Below the pieces are notes generated by a model. It was not told the origin of the DNA, did not search any database, and saw nothing but the letters and a program-made list of their open reading frames with translations. From positions 23,282,101 to 23,346,100 of the forward strand of contig NC_092677.1 in NCBI RefSeq assembly GCF_964355755.1: a DNA stretch of 64,000 bases, read 5' to 3'. This document shows, piece after piece, positions 14,201 through 24,712 of the stretch (positions are counted from its first letter, which is position 1; every line of letters begins with the position of its first letter). The stretch comes from Antedon mediterranea (taxonomy: Eukaryota > Echinodermata > Crinoidea > Comatulida > Antedonidae). Position numbers and translations under genes: made by a program.

Positions 14201-14883
14201 GATGAAATCCAAATGACATCATCTTCTTCAGGATAAAGTTCAAATAAATGTATAGTGTATAAAGAAATATGTTATTTGTTTTATAAATTTATAATTTATG
14301 TTTTTGAAATTCAATTGTTTTTCGCAACTTTTAAACAAAGCCGGCAACAAAGAAAATCCAAAGTTAACCTTAAGTGCAAAAATGTAGGATTAAAAATTAA
14401 TTTGCATAAATATTTAATGGTTTGGTTGATTTTTTTTTATGTTTAAAAATACATGAGTTGCATTGGCTGTGTAAAACCAGTCCAATTACTGATAATGAGG
14501 CTGGTTGTTTAGTAGCATTTTAAAACAATAAAAGGTACTTTTATCGGAAATTAGCTTCGTGTGTTAAACCGTCAAGTTTACAAGCTTTATTCCCATGAGC
14601 CTCGGAATGTGTACAACATATAAATTGTAAGATTTCAAAGATTAATTGATTAATGAGATTATACTTGACGAATTTTAAAGTGTTGCTAACACACTTTGTA
14701 TGGACAAAGATCGATTATATATTGCTTAAATGCATGTTAAATAAAACCATTACAGGCTAGTGCATTAAAGCCCTAAAGATTCTGCATTTTACTCTTCTCT
14801 GGCTAGTGAAAACCATTGCAAAATAAAACATCATTTCTGGTTTGAGAATCACTGGTAGTATTCACCAATCACACGTAGGCTTA
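11281..14883. other. Non-coding stretch
   Basis: No gene is seen. It contains a poly-G tract of about 20 bases near 12,493-12,512 and a retroelement-tail-like stretch near 12,360-12,430 (GTGACAATTAAAATCTATTC followed by TCTATTCTAC). Confidence 0.45.
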
Positions 14884-15072
14884 AGCTTTGTCTACACTAT
14901 CAAACCATGGAGGTCAAACATAAATAAATAATTTTTTACCTCCATGATCAAACTTTATGTGACGAAAAAAATATGATGTGCCCATATATGGACATGATGA
15001 CATCATATCACTACCATATTTGGGCATGTCGCACTTATTTTATCAAACTAGTTTGATATTGTAGACAGAGCT
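14884..15072. mobile_element. Palindromic MITE with AGCTYTGTCTAC ends
   Basis: The left end AGCTTTGTCTACACTATCAA and the right end GTTTGATATTGTAGACAGAG are inverted repeats about 20 bases long bounding 189 bases. The interior has nested palindromes including GTGCCCATATATGGACATGA. Flanks suggest TTAA/TAAA but the target site is not certain, so I do not assign a superfamily. A partial relative lies at 24,543-24,712. Confidence 0.65.
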
Positions 15073-16332
15073 AAAAGGATCTCTCCTATCCTTAATGAAT
15101 ACTACTAAGTCAAAAAACTGTTTGTAAATTAATTATAAGGTTTAGAATGCTTTTACATAACATTCGGAATAATCTTTACACCAAAAATATAGTTCCGTCC
15201 AGTCAGTAGTGCTCAAATCTAATGCACTGCCTTATTTCATGTCATGCTTTCACCAAAAGAGTCCCTTATTAAAATAGTTTTAAAAGAATCCACAGGTTTA
15301 AATTAACTAAAAACCTAATAAGATATTGCTTTGCACAGTTTTATTTTACCAGATTTTTGGGAAAGTGATGATAGGTCAACTTCTCTAAATGCTAAGCCTT
15401 GGAGTTAGTTTTAATTAAATTATGTCATTAATTATTCATTATAAAATGATAAATCATTCACTAAAGGTTATCTTTAATCAGATTCAAGTTCATTATAAGG
15501 TAGTTAGTGTTCAGAATGCTTTATTATCTACTGAATAATTATTTAATTTAAGCACAAGGGATGTGTTGATTGTAGCACAATTGAATTGTATGATACTTTG
15601 GCATACCTAAAGTAGTGAAATGAGTACTGTATACAAAACAACTTTTCCAGAATCAGAAAAGGGTCGCTGCACATTTTACTTTTTTACAATTGACCAGTGA
15701 AGTGCTATTTCCAAGCTATATTATTCTCAAAAGTCAATATTTTCAATTTCAAGTCTCTCCACCAAATTGTAAATCCCCACAGTTATCCATTTCCAGTTTT
15801 ACTCATTGATATATTATACTAGATCGTCAACTGTAGAGACAGGAAGTGATTCCAACAGGAGAGGGGGAATCTGAAGATGGCTGCCATAGTTCAAATATTA
15901 TTTTTAGCATAGAAAAATAAAAATAGAACAACATATTTTTGTTAAAGCACAGTCAAAATAAGTAGGCTATATTGTTAATCACAGTGAATGCTTATTATAG
16001 CTAGTTTATTATGGAAAAGATATTGTAAACATTTAAAAACATTCAATGTTATCAGATAATTGGGCCACTAAATCTATATAGAAATAAATATATAAGAAAG
16101 AAATAATAAGAAAATAAAGATTTTTTACAAAAGCAATAGGTGATCTTTTTAGATCACCAAAATATGCTGTGGTTAATGGCCACTTTGAATGTCCATATAT
16201 TATACGATTGTAGTAAAGTAGAAAGATTTACCTATTCAGGCTGTTTACAAGCACTTTGATCAATGACTTGCAGTATAATAAGCTAGACAAATTACCCTAT
16301 AAATTGCCTACATCTTAACAAACGTGATCTGA
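15073..16332. other. Non-coding stretch
   Basis: No exon or repeat identified. Confidence 0.45.
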
Positions 16333-17154
16333 GGCCCTGTTTCTGCTGCCAACTAAATACCGTATATTATACGGTATTTTTTTAATACCGTATATATACG
16401 GTATATTTTTGGCAGCAGAAACTGCGCTCATAAAAAATATACCGTATTTTGTATACCGTATTTTCCCCACAAAATTTGTGGATAAAATACGGTATTTACA
16501 AATTTATACCGTATTTTTTGTACCCGTTTCTGCTGCCAATAAAAAATACCGTATTTTTTTTTACATGACAAAAGGTCACCATTCGTGTTTTTATTTTCTG
16601 TCGCTGTTAGCTGCTTTACACACATGTATAGATATATTCGGCGAAAATGTGGAGCGAATACGTCACAGTTTTACTAAATAAATGTGTGTGGGGAAGCTAA
16701 AATGTCTGACCAACTAAAAGGTAATAAAAGGGACAACCACATTTATAAAGACATTTCTAACAAAATAAAGCAGGAGTATGGAATAAACTTGTCTCCAAAG
16801 CAAGTAAACTCAAAGCTGAAGAGCCTGCGAAAGCAGTACAACATTGCAAAATACAATAACTCGGGGAGGGAACGAATTAATTGTCCCCATTACGATGTTT
16901 TCTGTGCTCTCACAACATCTCTATCACTAGGGCTAGGCTGTTGAAAGTGAGACGTAAAACTTCCTTTATTGCGACTTTTAATTATCGATCAAATAAATGA
17001 ATGGCAATTTGGGTAAAAAAGATGAAATTTAACACGACCACCCAAGAAGTATTGTTAGCAGAAACGGGGTACTAAAAAATACGGTATAAAAAATACCGTA
17101 TTTTATACCGTATTTTTATACCGTATTTTGAGCAGTTGCAGCAGAAACAGGCCC
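16333..17154 (+). mobile_element. PIF/Harbinger-like element with TACCGTA arrays and Myb/SANT ORF
   Basis: Ends GGCCCTGTTTCTGCTGCC and GCAGCAGAAACAGGCCC are inverted, flanked by TGA and TAA. The left 230 bases repeat the terminal motif three times in alternating orientation with TACCGTA/TACGGTA palindromes between, and around a GTGGATA landmark it matches the 5.6 kb element base for base in layout. The right end has four more TACCGTA units. One short ORF with Myb/SANT-like features lies inside. It has no DDE transposase and so is non-autonomous. Confidence 0.75.
16684..16944 (+). pseudogene. Myb/SANT-like DNA-binding ORF of the 16.3 kb element
   Basis: An 86-codon open frame, start either here or at the in-frame ATG at 16,702. 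It contains the pattern of transposon-borne Myb/SANT-like domains: IYKDISNKIKQEYGINLS, then PKQVNSKLKSLRKQYNIAK, an NSGRER loop and a CPHYDVF segment. In PIF/Harbinger transposons such a protein is encoded beside the transposase and helps it bind the element's ends. The domain looks open but the reading frame stops soon after it, and no downstream partner gene is present. It could be a remnant or a mobilised mini-gene. A decayed copy of the same region lies near 5,950-6,060. Confidence 0.55.
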
Positions 17155-17969
17155 TAAGAGTTAAACAAAAAAGAACAAATGAGTACATCTGAAGGTAAGT
17201 AATTAAACAAGCATTTGGATAAAGAAATTCCTTCACAATAATCAATAGAAAATGATAAACCTTATATAAAGGTAAATCTACTATTCTAAATGTTTTCTTG
17301 TCCTTTTTATCTTCTTTTAATTGCACGATTGTGTTGTATAAACAAGTCTGAGTCCAGTGTTATTGAAATTCAGAAATTTGATTTAGTCTATAAACAAGTT
17401 ACTACTGTATATATAGTCTATGATAGGTAATTTTTCAGCATAATAACTGCAAAGCATCTTTTGTGTTAAGAATTGTACTGCTAAGCACGATTTTATAGGC
17501 AGGCATTGAAGACAAAATAAAAAACAGCCACTCTGTGTGAAGAACAACCAAATAGTGGACAATTAACCCAGACAGAATAAATATCTAACATATACAAGAA
17601 ATATTATGTTACTGTTGTGGAAACTGTATGAGAGTGTCATTCCTATTTTAAAATCCTGCGTAAGATTAAAGACCATGCCTGCTATTCTTTTGCCTCTTTA
17701 AACAATTGCAATTTCAACCAGGGCTCTTGTGATGACTTGACTTATAATTAAATGTTTTTCTAATTTTGTGTATTTATTTTTTTTTTTCAAATTTAACACC
17801 TCTAAATATGCTACAAAAATGTGTTTTTTCTAAGTTTCAATGAATATTAATATGAATAAAGGAATTTGGTTGATTGATAATGTAATCATGTGTAAATGTT
17901 TTTTTTAGAGGCCTTAATAATTATACTATACTTGTTTGTTGTATGGGTTTAGTTGTGGAAACTCACATA
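17155..17969. other. Non-coding stretch
   Basis: No exon or recognised element. Confidence 0.45.
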
Positions 17970-18811
17970 CCGTAAAACCTTGAAAAGAAGCCCATGGGCT
18001 TCTTCTTTTTTTAGTGCTCTTTGGTGGGCTTCTTTTCGAGATGGGCTTCCTTTCGAGAGTACTTGTTCAAACTGTAGAGGGGGCTTCTTTTCGAAATGAA
18101 TGCTGTAAATTTTGTGAATTTCTACTACAATAATATGACTTTTGAGACATATTATGTTTAATATCCTAATTAAAAAACAATATAAAAAGCAAAAAACAGT
18201 CCTATGATTCACCGTTAAATACAATCATTTCGTTATCATCGTCGTCATCATCCATAATGGAATATTCAAGAGTGTCGTCTGTCGATGATGGCATCTCATA
18301 TCCAACCAACCCTTCGACGTTTACTTCTTTGTTTTCAATGAACCATCAAGGGCTACATTTATCCCACACTTTCTGAACAACCCAATTTGCAGCAATGGAT
18401 TTGTGTTCATCATGGACCAGGCATTGCCAAACCACTTTGTTATAAGAATTCGCCTATCCCTTGCGCAATCTTACCCATCACATAATCATCGAGGTTATCA
18501 TTGATATGTTTTTCAAACTCTTTTTTTTATCGCATTCTTAAATGGCTTGTTGAATACAACATCGAGGGGCTGTACTCTGCTGGTACAACCAGGGGGTACA
18601 TTGACCAACACATTGTGTTTGGAAGCCAAAAGCTCCTTAACTGTGTCTCTTTGCTGTGCTTTATATACATCTGTTAATCTATCTCGAAAAGAAGCCCATA
18701 CTATCTTGAAAAGAAGCCCAGGGGGGCTTCATTTCGAGATGGGCTTTTTTCGAGAGTACTTTTGCCAACTGTAGAGGGGGGCTTCTTTTCGAGATGGGCT
18801 TCCTTTCGACT
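17970..18811 (-). mobile_element. Degraded pogo/Tigger-like DNA transposon
   Basis: The left end, after a TA, reads CCGTAAAACCTTGAAAAGAA followed by GCCC. Both ends carry GGGCTTCTTTTCGAGATGGG units. A broken transposase C-terminal region lies between on the minus strand. A TA target and CENP-B/pogo-type DDE protein fit the pogo branch of Tc1/mariner. The right terminus is eroded and its boundary is approximate. Confidence 0.65.
18220..18662 (-). pseudogene. pogo/Tigger-like transposase, C-terminal DDE fragment
   Basis: Read on the minus strand, the segment contains VPPGCTSRVQPLDVVFNKPF, the hallmark of the DDE_1 transposase domain of pogo/Tigger/CENP-B relatives, where a (P)xGxTSxxQPLDVxxNKPFK block precedes the last catalytic acidic residue. 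Downstream are an EFEKHINDNLDDYVMGKI block and an acidic tail rich in Asp. A run of eight A residues near 18,525 shifts the frame, and at least one in-frame stop follows, so the gene is dead. The N-terminal helix-turn-helix half is absent. Confidence 0.65.
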
Positions 18812-20304
18812 CAATTTTTGCATTACAATACAAAATTAGGGTCAGCTCCCCCTACCTCCTTCCACCCGTCAATAAAACCCCTGATCGTCCTATTTTTAAA
18901 CTTACAACATCGATTATATTTCAAAAATATAAAATCTACATGAATCACATGCATTAGTACACCATGATATGTTTGATATTGACAGATCCAAATTACAAAA
19001 ATCATCATTATTCAAATTTAACCTGGAAAATTGTTGGCCCAGTGGTGATATGTTATCTGTGCACTACTACACTTCTGTAGCAGAACCAATTCAAAAATTG
19101 TCATTAATGAATATATTAGTACAGGTAAAATCTTCAATCATTTCAATAAGCATGGCAAACATTCATAGAATTAGGTCAGTTAATAAAGCCGCAAGGTCAA
19201 ATTAACCAACTTTACCATGAAATGTATTGCAGCAACACATAAAAGAAAAGTGTAACAATTACTGGCTAATAAATATCTCTCTTGATGAATATTCATATCG
19301 TCCAGTTTCATCTCCAAATCATGTTGCTAATATAAAATGGCAAAATGAATTCATCATTTATTCTAATACTAATTCTCTTTTTGAGTATGAATTGAAAATT
19401 TGGTAGCAAATTTGTATTAAGAACATATTTTATTAAATATATCATTTATTTTAATACAGTAGATTAAAAGTGCAGGAAATTAAATGTATATGGCTGCAAT
19501 ATATAAATAAAACAACAGGCCGCCATTGAGCTTGTTACAGTTTCTTAAACTGTTAGGCATTAATGACCATATTTTATCATCAACAATTGATTTAAATGAG
19601 TGTATACATTTAATGTTATGATCTATTTTCAAAGAAAGAGTTCATATTTGGCTTTATTTAGCAGAGACAGATCCATATGGTGTAAAAATATGTGATATAC
19701 AGTATTACAATTAATTTGCACAAAGCATTTAGTCAACCACTTTTTCAATGCAAAAGATTCTCCTATTTGATTTGTATTACATCAGGATGTTACTAACAAT
19801 AGGAAACAACTACACTGCATTTATTAAAACTTTTTATATTTACATTTTCTTTTTGCTTTAATAGAAATGCCAGTGTCTCTCTTTTGAAAAAGAACCTGAC
19901 CCAAAATATGGCTCTGATGATTAACACTTTTCAGAGAAATACATAAAAAAAGCAATTTTATCTGTATGCTAATGACTTTTCCTCCCAACCAACTAAAATC
20001 TAATCCGAATCTAATAATTTATTTATGATAGTAACAATGATTGCCAATTTCAAAGTTTAATTGTAAATGATCTTTTAACTGCCTTAGGGTATATTGTCTA
20101 GATTATATATTATTCTGTCTAGAATTTTACAAATTTATCTACCCTGTGCAAAAAAGTCATTTCCTACATATCACACATTATTTATACAGCTTTAAATATT
20201 TCAGCAAAGCATGCACATATTCTCTTCTCATTAATAAAAATAGTCCAATGTAAAATATAAGTGATGATGCAGACATGATACCATTGTTTTTGTTATTTGC
20301 CTTC
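18812..20304. other. Non-coding stretch
   Basis: No gene or repeat recognised. Confidence 0.45.
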
Positions 20305-20550
20305 ATAAGTGAGTGTGGCCTAGCTGTTAAGACAGTGGAACCGTAGTCCATAGCCATAACATCGGCAAGGGTTCAATCGCTCACTCGCTCCATGGTTCTG
20401 GTGGTAGAACAAGTCTTCATGGATAAGGACTATAAAAACCGTAGGTCCAGTGTACATCTGGCTCATGTGCACTTTAAAGAACCTAGTACATCTTTCGAGA
20501 CGAGTAGGAGGTTACCCCGGTATACTAGTTCATACATACACACTGTCGTG
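20305..20550 (+). repeat. tRNA-derived SINE, family A, plus strand
   Basis: The head has an A-box-like GTGTGGCCTAGCTGTTAAGA and a B-box AGGGTTCAATCGC (20,368-20,380). The body carries GTGCACTTTAAAGAACCTAG and CTTTCGAGACGAG. The same body occurs inverted at 57.8 kb and 63.3 kb, which defines a dispersed family. Confidence 0.7.
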
Positions 20551-22554
20551 GACAGACGTAATGACGGCGTAGTTGGCTGCCGATGACACAATGTGACCCT
20601 TAGGGGAGAAGAATGTTGTTGAAAAGATATAACATCTAAGTCCACAGCGCCTTTCATCACTAATTGTTGCTGGAATTGGCGCTTTACAAAATTCGTATAT
20701 ATACTGTATATAAACAACTCCCACCCTCTTGTTATGATATCTTTAACATAAAAGATTAATTTTACCAGTATGGTTGGTAAGGAACAGACAACCCTGTGGC
20801 CCGCACAGAGATTGTTCTCTTTCCTTGCAATCACCGCACTACTTTATTTCTCATGGCTATGGCACTGTCTTTAATAGCACCATTATGTTGATTCTTCCAC
20901 ATTTTCTAAAGTAACCCTAACCCCTAACCCATAAATGTTTTAACTTATTTGTACATACCAGGCAAAACTGATTTATGTGCTTGTATAAAGTTTGTGTCAA
21001 CTTTAATTTCTGCATCTTTTACTATCAGAGCTAGAATAAAATCCTATCTCTCTTTCAAATGAAAGACAATGGCATTCAATCCTATTGCAATATGGCTTTT
21101 CATATTCTGAAGCCTCAATACATAACTAGGTCTTGTGATTTTAAACATGAAACAGATTCATCATAATTGCCTCCTGTTTTCTTATGAAAAAAATTAATTA
21201 TGATTTTTACGATACTGATAATATAATAGATTTTCGCATTAAAAAACAATTACAGTTTCGCAAGCACGACTGGTTTTTAAGACTGTCGAAATTCACAATA
21301 AACTATAGACTAATTTAACTTTTTTTATTCCAAACCAACGGCTATCTCATTGTACAAAAATGACTTGAAAATAGTTCCGCATGATATAACTGTAAATTAT
21401 TACTTATCTCCCCAGTGATTTAAGTCCAAAAATCATCAGGATCTAAATACAATTTAATAGCCTTTGTCACCAACAAAAGTATTCTATTATTTATTATGTG
21501 ACAAACATAAGATCCATCGACTGTCATAAAAAAAAATCTTAATAATTTTTTCATGATTGGCATAGAGTTTCAATAAAGTTTAAAGTGTAACAAATGCCTT
21601 TATTTTACACAATGAGCACTTGATTTAATATCTTTCATTTTTTAATGTAATAACTGTATATCAATCAAATTAGTTTATCATATTCTATTGAATTCTACAA
21701 TTCTACAGATAGAAATGCAGTATAGATGGCTTTCAAAAAACGATCTTTATTTCCACTTTTAGACATTCAGATATGTTAGAAAAGTTGTTTTTTTTTAGCC
21801 GAAAAAAAGGGTTTTTACACCAATTTGCAACAGCCCCAAATTCTCTATATGTCATGTCACAGAGAGGTCATCATAATCAAAGAGAGTAACTAAGTCTATA
21901 ATATAGGTTCTACCACCACACCACCAGTGGTATGTGCAATTGGAAAAGTTTAGGGACCCTCCAACACTGGATAGTTGCATTAAGCTGCTCATACTCTGGG
22001 GCTCCTTAAGCTCTGGGGCACCTGGGTTCACCCAGTAAGCACCACTGTGTACCACCATGTTTGGTTGATACCACAAATTCACTACTACCGAGATGGTGCA
22101 CATACATTGAACAGGTAGTCAACATATTTGTATACCATATTTTCTTTAGTAAATTTTTTAAATAGTTGAATGAAAGTTGCTTTCCAATCTGATTTAAAAA
22201 TACCAATAGTATGTCAACTGGCAAATCTGACAATCCACAGCATCATCATCCTAGAAGTTTGTTTTGTTCATCGCACATTATTGTACAGAGCTCTCATTCA
22301 AAAGCAAAAAGAACCAAATTAAAACGTGTTGACACCAAGAGACCTTAAACAGTGCTGATGTTATGTTTTTAATGGTCTTAATAAAAGAAAATTAATTATG
22401 AACATTTGTAAGGATAGATACCCTTAATGTATTAACGACTCGTAGATCTCTAGTACATAGAGTATAACAATACCAAACAAAGTGTTAATGATGGTCCTTG
22501 TAAAGAGCACTTAAAAAAGATTGAACAACCTTGTATAATCTTACTTTAATCTAA
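20551..22554. other. Non-coding stretch
   Basis: No gene is seen. A short GTAACCCTAACCCCTAACCC patch near 20,911 resembles telomere repeats but is only about three units long. Confidence 0.45.
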
Positions 22555-23547
22555 GGGCCTGTTCAGACATACGGAGTTATGCTTTCGTACTGTACGCGGC
22601 GTACAAGTCCATAGGTCTGAACCAGGAAAAGATTAGTGGAAGCCACCTCGTACGACACTGATATTTCGTACGCTACGAAAGCTCAAGGTATGAGTTTAGT
22701 GGACGTCGCTTACAATACGAAAGTCACGCATCGATGAATATGACCTAGGTTAGATATCTAGCCAATCAAATTACAATATTCGCCACATCACATCGTGACA
22801 TGTGCTCCTCATCGTATAGCCAAGCTGATCCATTTGTTGTGATCGGTGAACGTGCGAAAAAATCATACCTTTTGTTGTTACACTATACAGTATTATTATT
22901 AATATTATTATATTAATTAATTTAAAATGTCATCGAAGCGTGCGCATTGGCGAGAAACCGAAGTAAAATACCTTATTTCATTGTGGGGAAGCCCTGAGTT
23001 CAGAGATCGGTTGTTGGAAGTGAAAAACTGGCGTAAAAGCACCGACAACAAGATGTCTGTGTTCAACGAGATGGTGGACACGTTAGCAGATGGGCCATCC
23101 TCATAAAGAAGGATTTAATATCCAAACGAAATTGAAGGGGTCGTCATATAAAGCGGCGAAAGACCGAGTAAATAAATCTGGAGCCGGTGCAAGTACGGGA
23201 TCTGAACATTTTTCTGCCATAAATGATATTTTAGGTCATAGACCAAATATAAACCCAAACCCCAAAACGATCGGCTGGTTGGTATGCCTGACAACCAATC
23301 GATAATGCCGAGCCCAAGTGTTCGGTCTAGGCCTGTAACTCCTACCCCAACCACTACTACTTTTAATAACAACGAAGGTAGGTCAAAACGTGCGTTAGAG
23401 TTTGGTTAATCGCCAGCGAGTGACATCATATCCGTTTATAACGCAACTTCGTTGCAATGAATCTGAACACTTTGCTCTTACGACGCTCATTAAAATATGA
23501 CCTTGGCTGTGATACGAAAGCATAACTCCGTAGGTCTGAACATACCC
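22555..23547 (+). mobile_element. Harbinger-like element with only a Myb/SANT-like gene
   Basis: Ends GGGCCTGTTCAGACATACGG and GTCTGAACATACCC are the outer parts of inverted repeats that continue inward through GGAGTTATGCTTTCGTA for about 35 bases. A TAA precedes the left end. GGGCCTG termini with a TAA target are typical of PIF/Harbinger. CGTAC-type palindromes are iterated inside both ends. The interior holds the Myb/SANT-like ORF but no DDE transposase. Confidence 0.75.
22928..23305 (+). pseudogene. Harbinger-associated Myb/SANT-like protein, frameshifted
   Basis: The first frame starts at ATG 22,928 with SSKRAHWRETEVKYLISLWG, the first helix of a Myb/SANT-like domain, and runs to a stop near 23,105. 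The second half continues in another frame (from about 23,090) with FNIQTKLKGSSYKAAKDRVN, then KSGAGAS and ILGHRP. The order Trp-rich helix, QxxxKLKxLxxxYKxxKD, KSGxG, then LGxRP matches proteins encoded by PIF/Harbinger transposons that bind element ends and help the transposase enter the nucleus. The break near 23,090-23,105 is a frameshift with apparent loss of part of the second helix. Confidence 0.65.
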
Positions 23548-24003
23548 ATAGTAGAAAGGATGTTATGGTTTGAATATTGGGTAATTAAAAAAATTCCATA
23601 AATGACCAATTAAAAAGCATGGATTGAAAACATATGAATACTTTTTTAATGAAATATAGACCAGTTGCCTTCTCAAGGAAAAAAGGTGACTAGGAAATAA
23701 TTTCTTTAATACTGACTAATTTTAATTAGCCTGTATTAGAGAAATTATTAAAGATTTTAATTAGCCTGGATATTATTAGAGAAATAATTATTAAAGAATC
23801 TATGTTTATTATACAAAATGCGGATCGCACAGGCGGTTGAGTGGAAACCTGTTCAGGAGATACAGATTCAATATGGGGCAATCTACGAGCTTTTCTGCTT
23901 ACCATAAATTGACCTTAAACTCAAAGTGTTTGGAATTCAGGTTTTGGTTTTAAGGTGAGAAAGATGTTGGGCTAGGGGAAGGGGCAGGGATTGAAGGTCT
24001 TAG
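23548..24003. other. Non-coding stretch with weak tRNA-like patch
   Basis: Around 23,822-23,890 a GCACAGGCGGTTGAGTGG / CAGATTCAATATGGGG arrangement loosely resembles pol III A and B boxes and may be an old SINE head. Nothing else seen. Confidence 0.3.
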
Positions 24004-24386
24004 GAAAACTGCTGAGCAGGAATAATCGGTTATTAACCGATTATTCTTTTAATTGATTATTTTTTTAATCGATTATTTTTGGGCAGCAGAAACAGCGCAA
24101 ATGAAAAAACCGATTAAAAAATAACCAATTAAAAACACTCAATCCATTGCATGTTTTAACCGATTATTTCTTGTTTTAACCAATTATTGCGTAGTAGTTT
24201 TTAGCTGCAACACAAATAACTTGAACTGCGTTGTGCGTATGGATGACGTAATTTTTTTTTTTTTAAGCGATTACCACATAACCGATTAACGTCGAAGAAA
24301 ATTTTCAGTTGCAACGCGGTCAATTCTGTGGCTTGTGGTACTTTGGAAAAATCAATTATTTTTATTTCTTCAGCAGAAACAGACCC
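24004..24386. mobile_element. MITE of the TTTCTGCTG-ended group with AACCGATTA repeats
   Basis: The right end reads GCAGCAGAAACAGACCC... as TCAGCAGAAACAGACCC before TAA; the left end is an eroded GGAAAACTGCTGAGC after TAG. The element has the internal GGCAGCAGAAACAGCGC copy at the same relative position as the TACCGTA elements, but its iterated motif is AACCGATTA/TAATCGGTTA (about nine units) in place of TACCGTA. No ORF. Confidence 0.6.
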
Positions 24387-24542
24387 TAAGGGAGGAGGTG
24401 GCATAAATAAATGCTAAACAATATTGCAGGGGATGACAGCAGTTTGACATTATTTATCTCCAGGGTCATGCAAAAAATTGTTAAACAGCAAAGAGAACAT
24501 TAAACAAAATCCTTATTCCATAAAGTAGCAAACAATAATCTA

Positions 24543-24712
24543 TGGTATGTCTCACTATCAAACTTTATGTGACAAAAAATGTGAAGTGCCCATATATGGA
24601 CATGATGATGTCATATCACTATCATATTTGAGCATATCACTACCATATTTGAGCATATCACCCCCCATATTTGGGCACATCACACTTTTTGTCAAGCTAG
24701 TTTGATATTATC
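24543..24712. mobile_element. Truncated relative of the 14.9 kb MITE
   Basis: It shares TATCAAACTTTATGTGACRA, GTGCCCATATATGGACATGA and CTAGTTTGATATT with 14,884-15,072. The outer GTCTAC ends are reduced, and an internal CATATTTGAGCATATCAC unit is repeated. Confidence 0.55.

Noticed and set aside
20905-20932. Telomere-like CCCTAA repeats
   Set aside because: Only about three imperfect units, too few to mean a telomere or fusion point.
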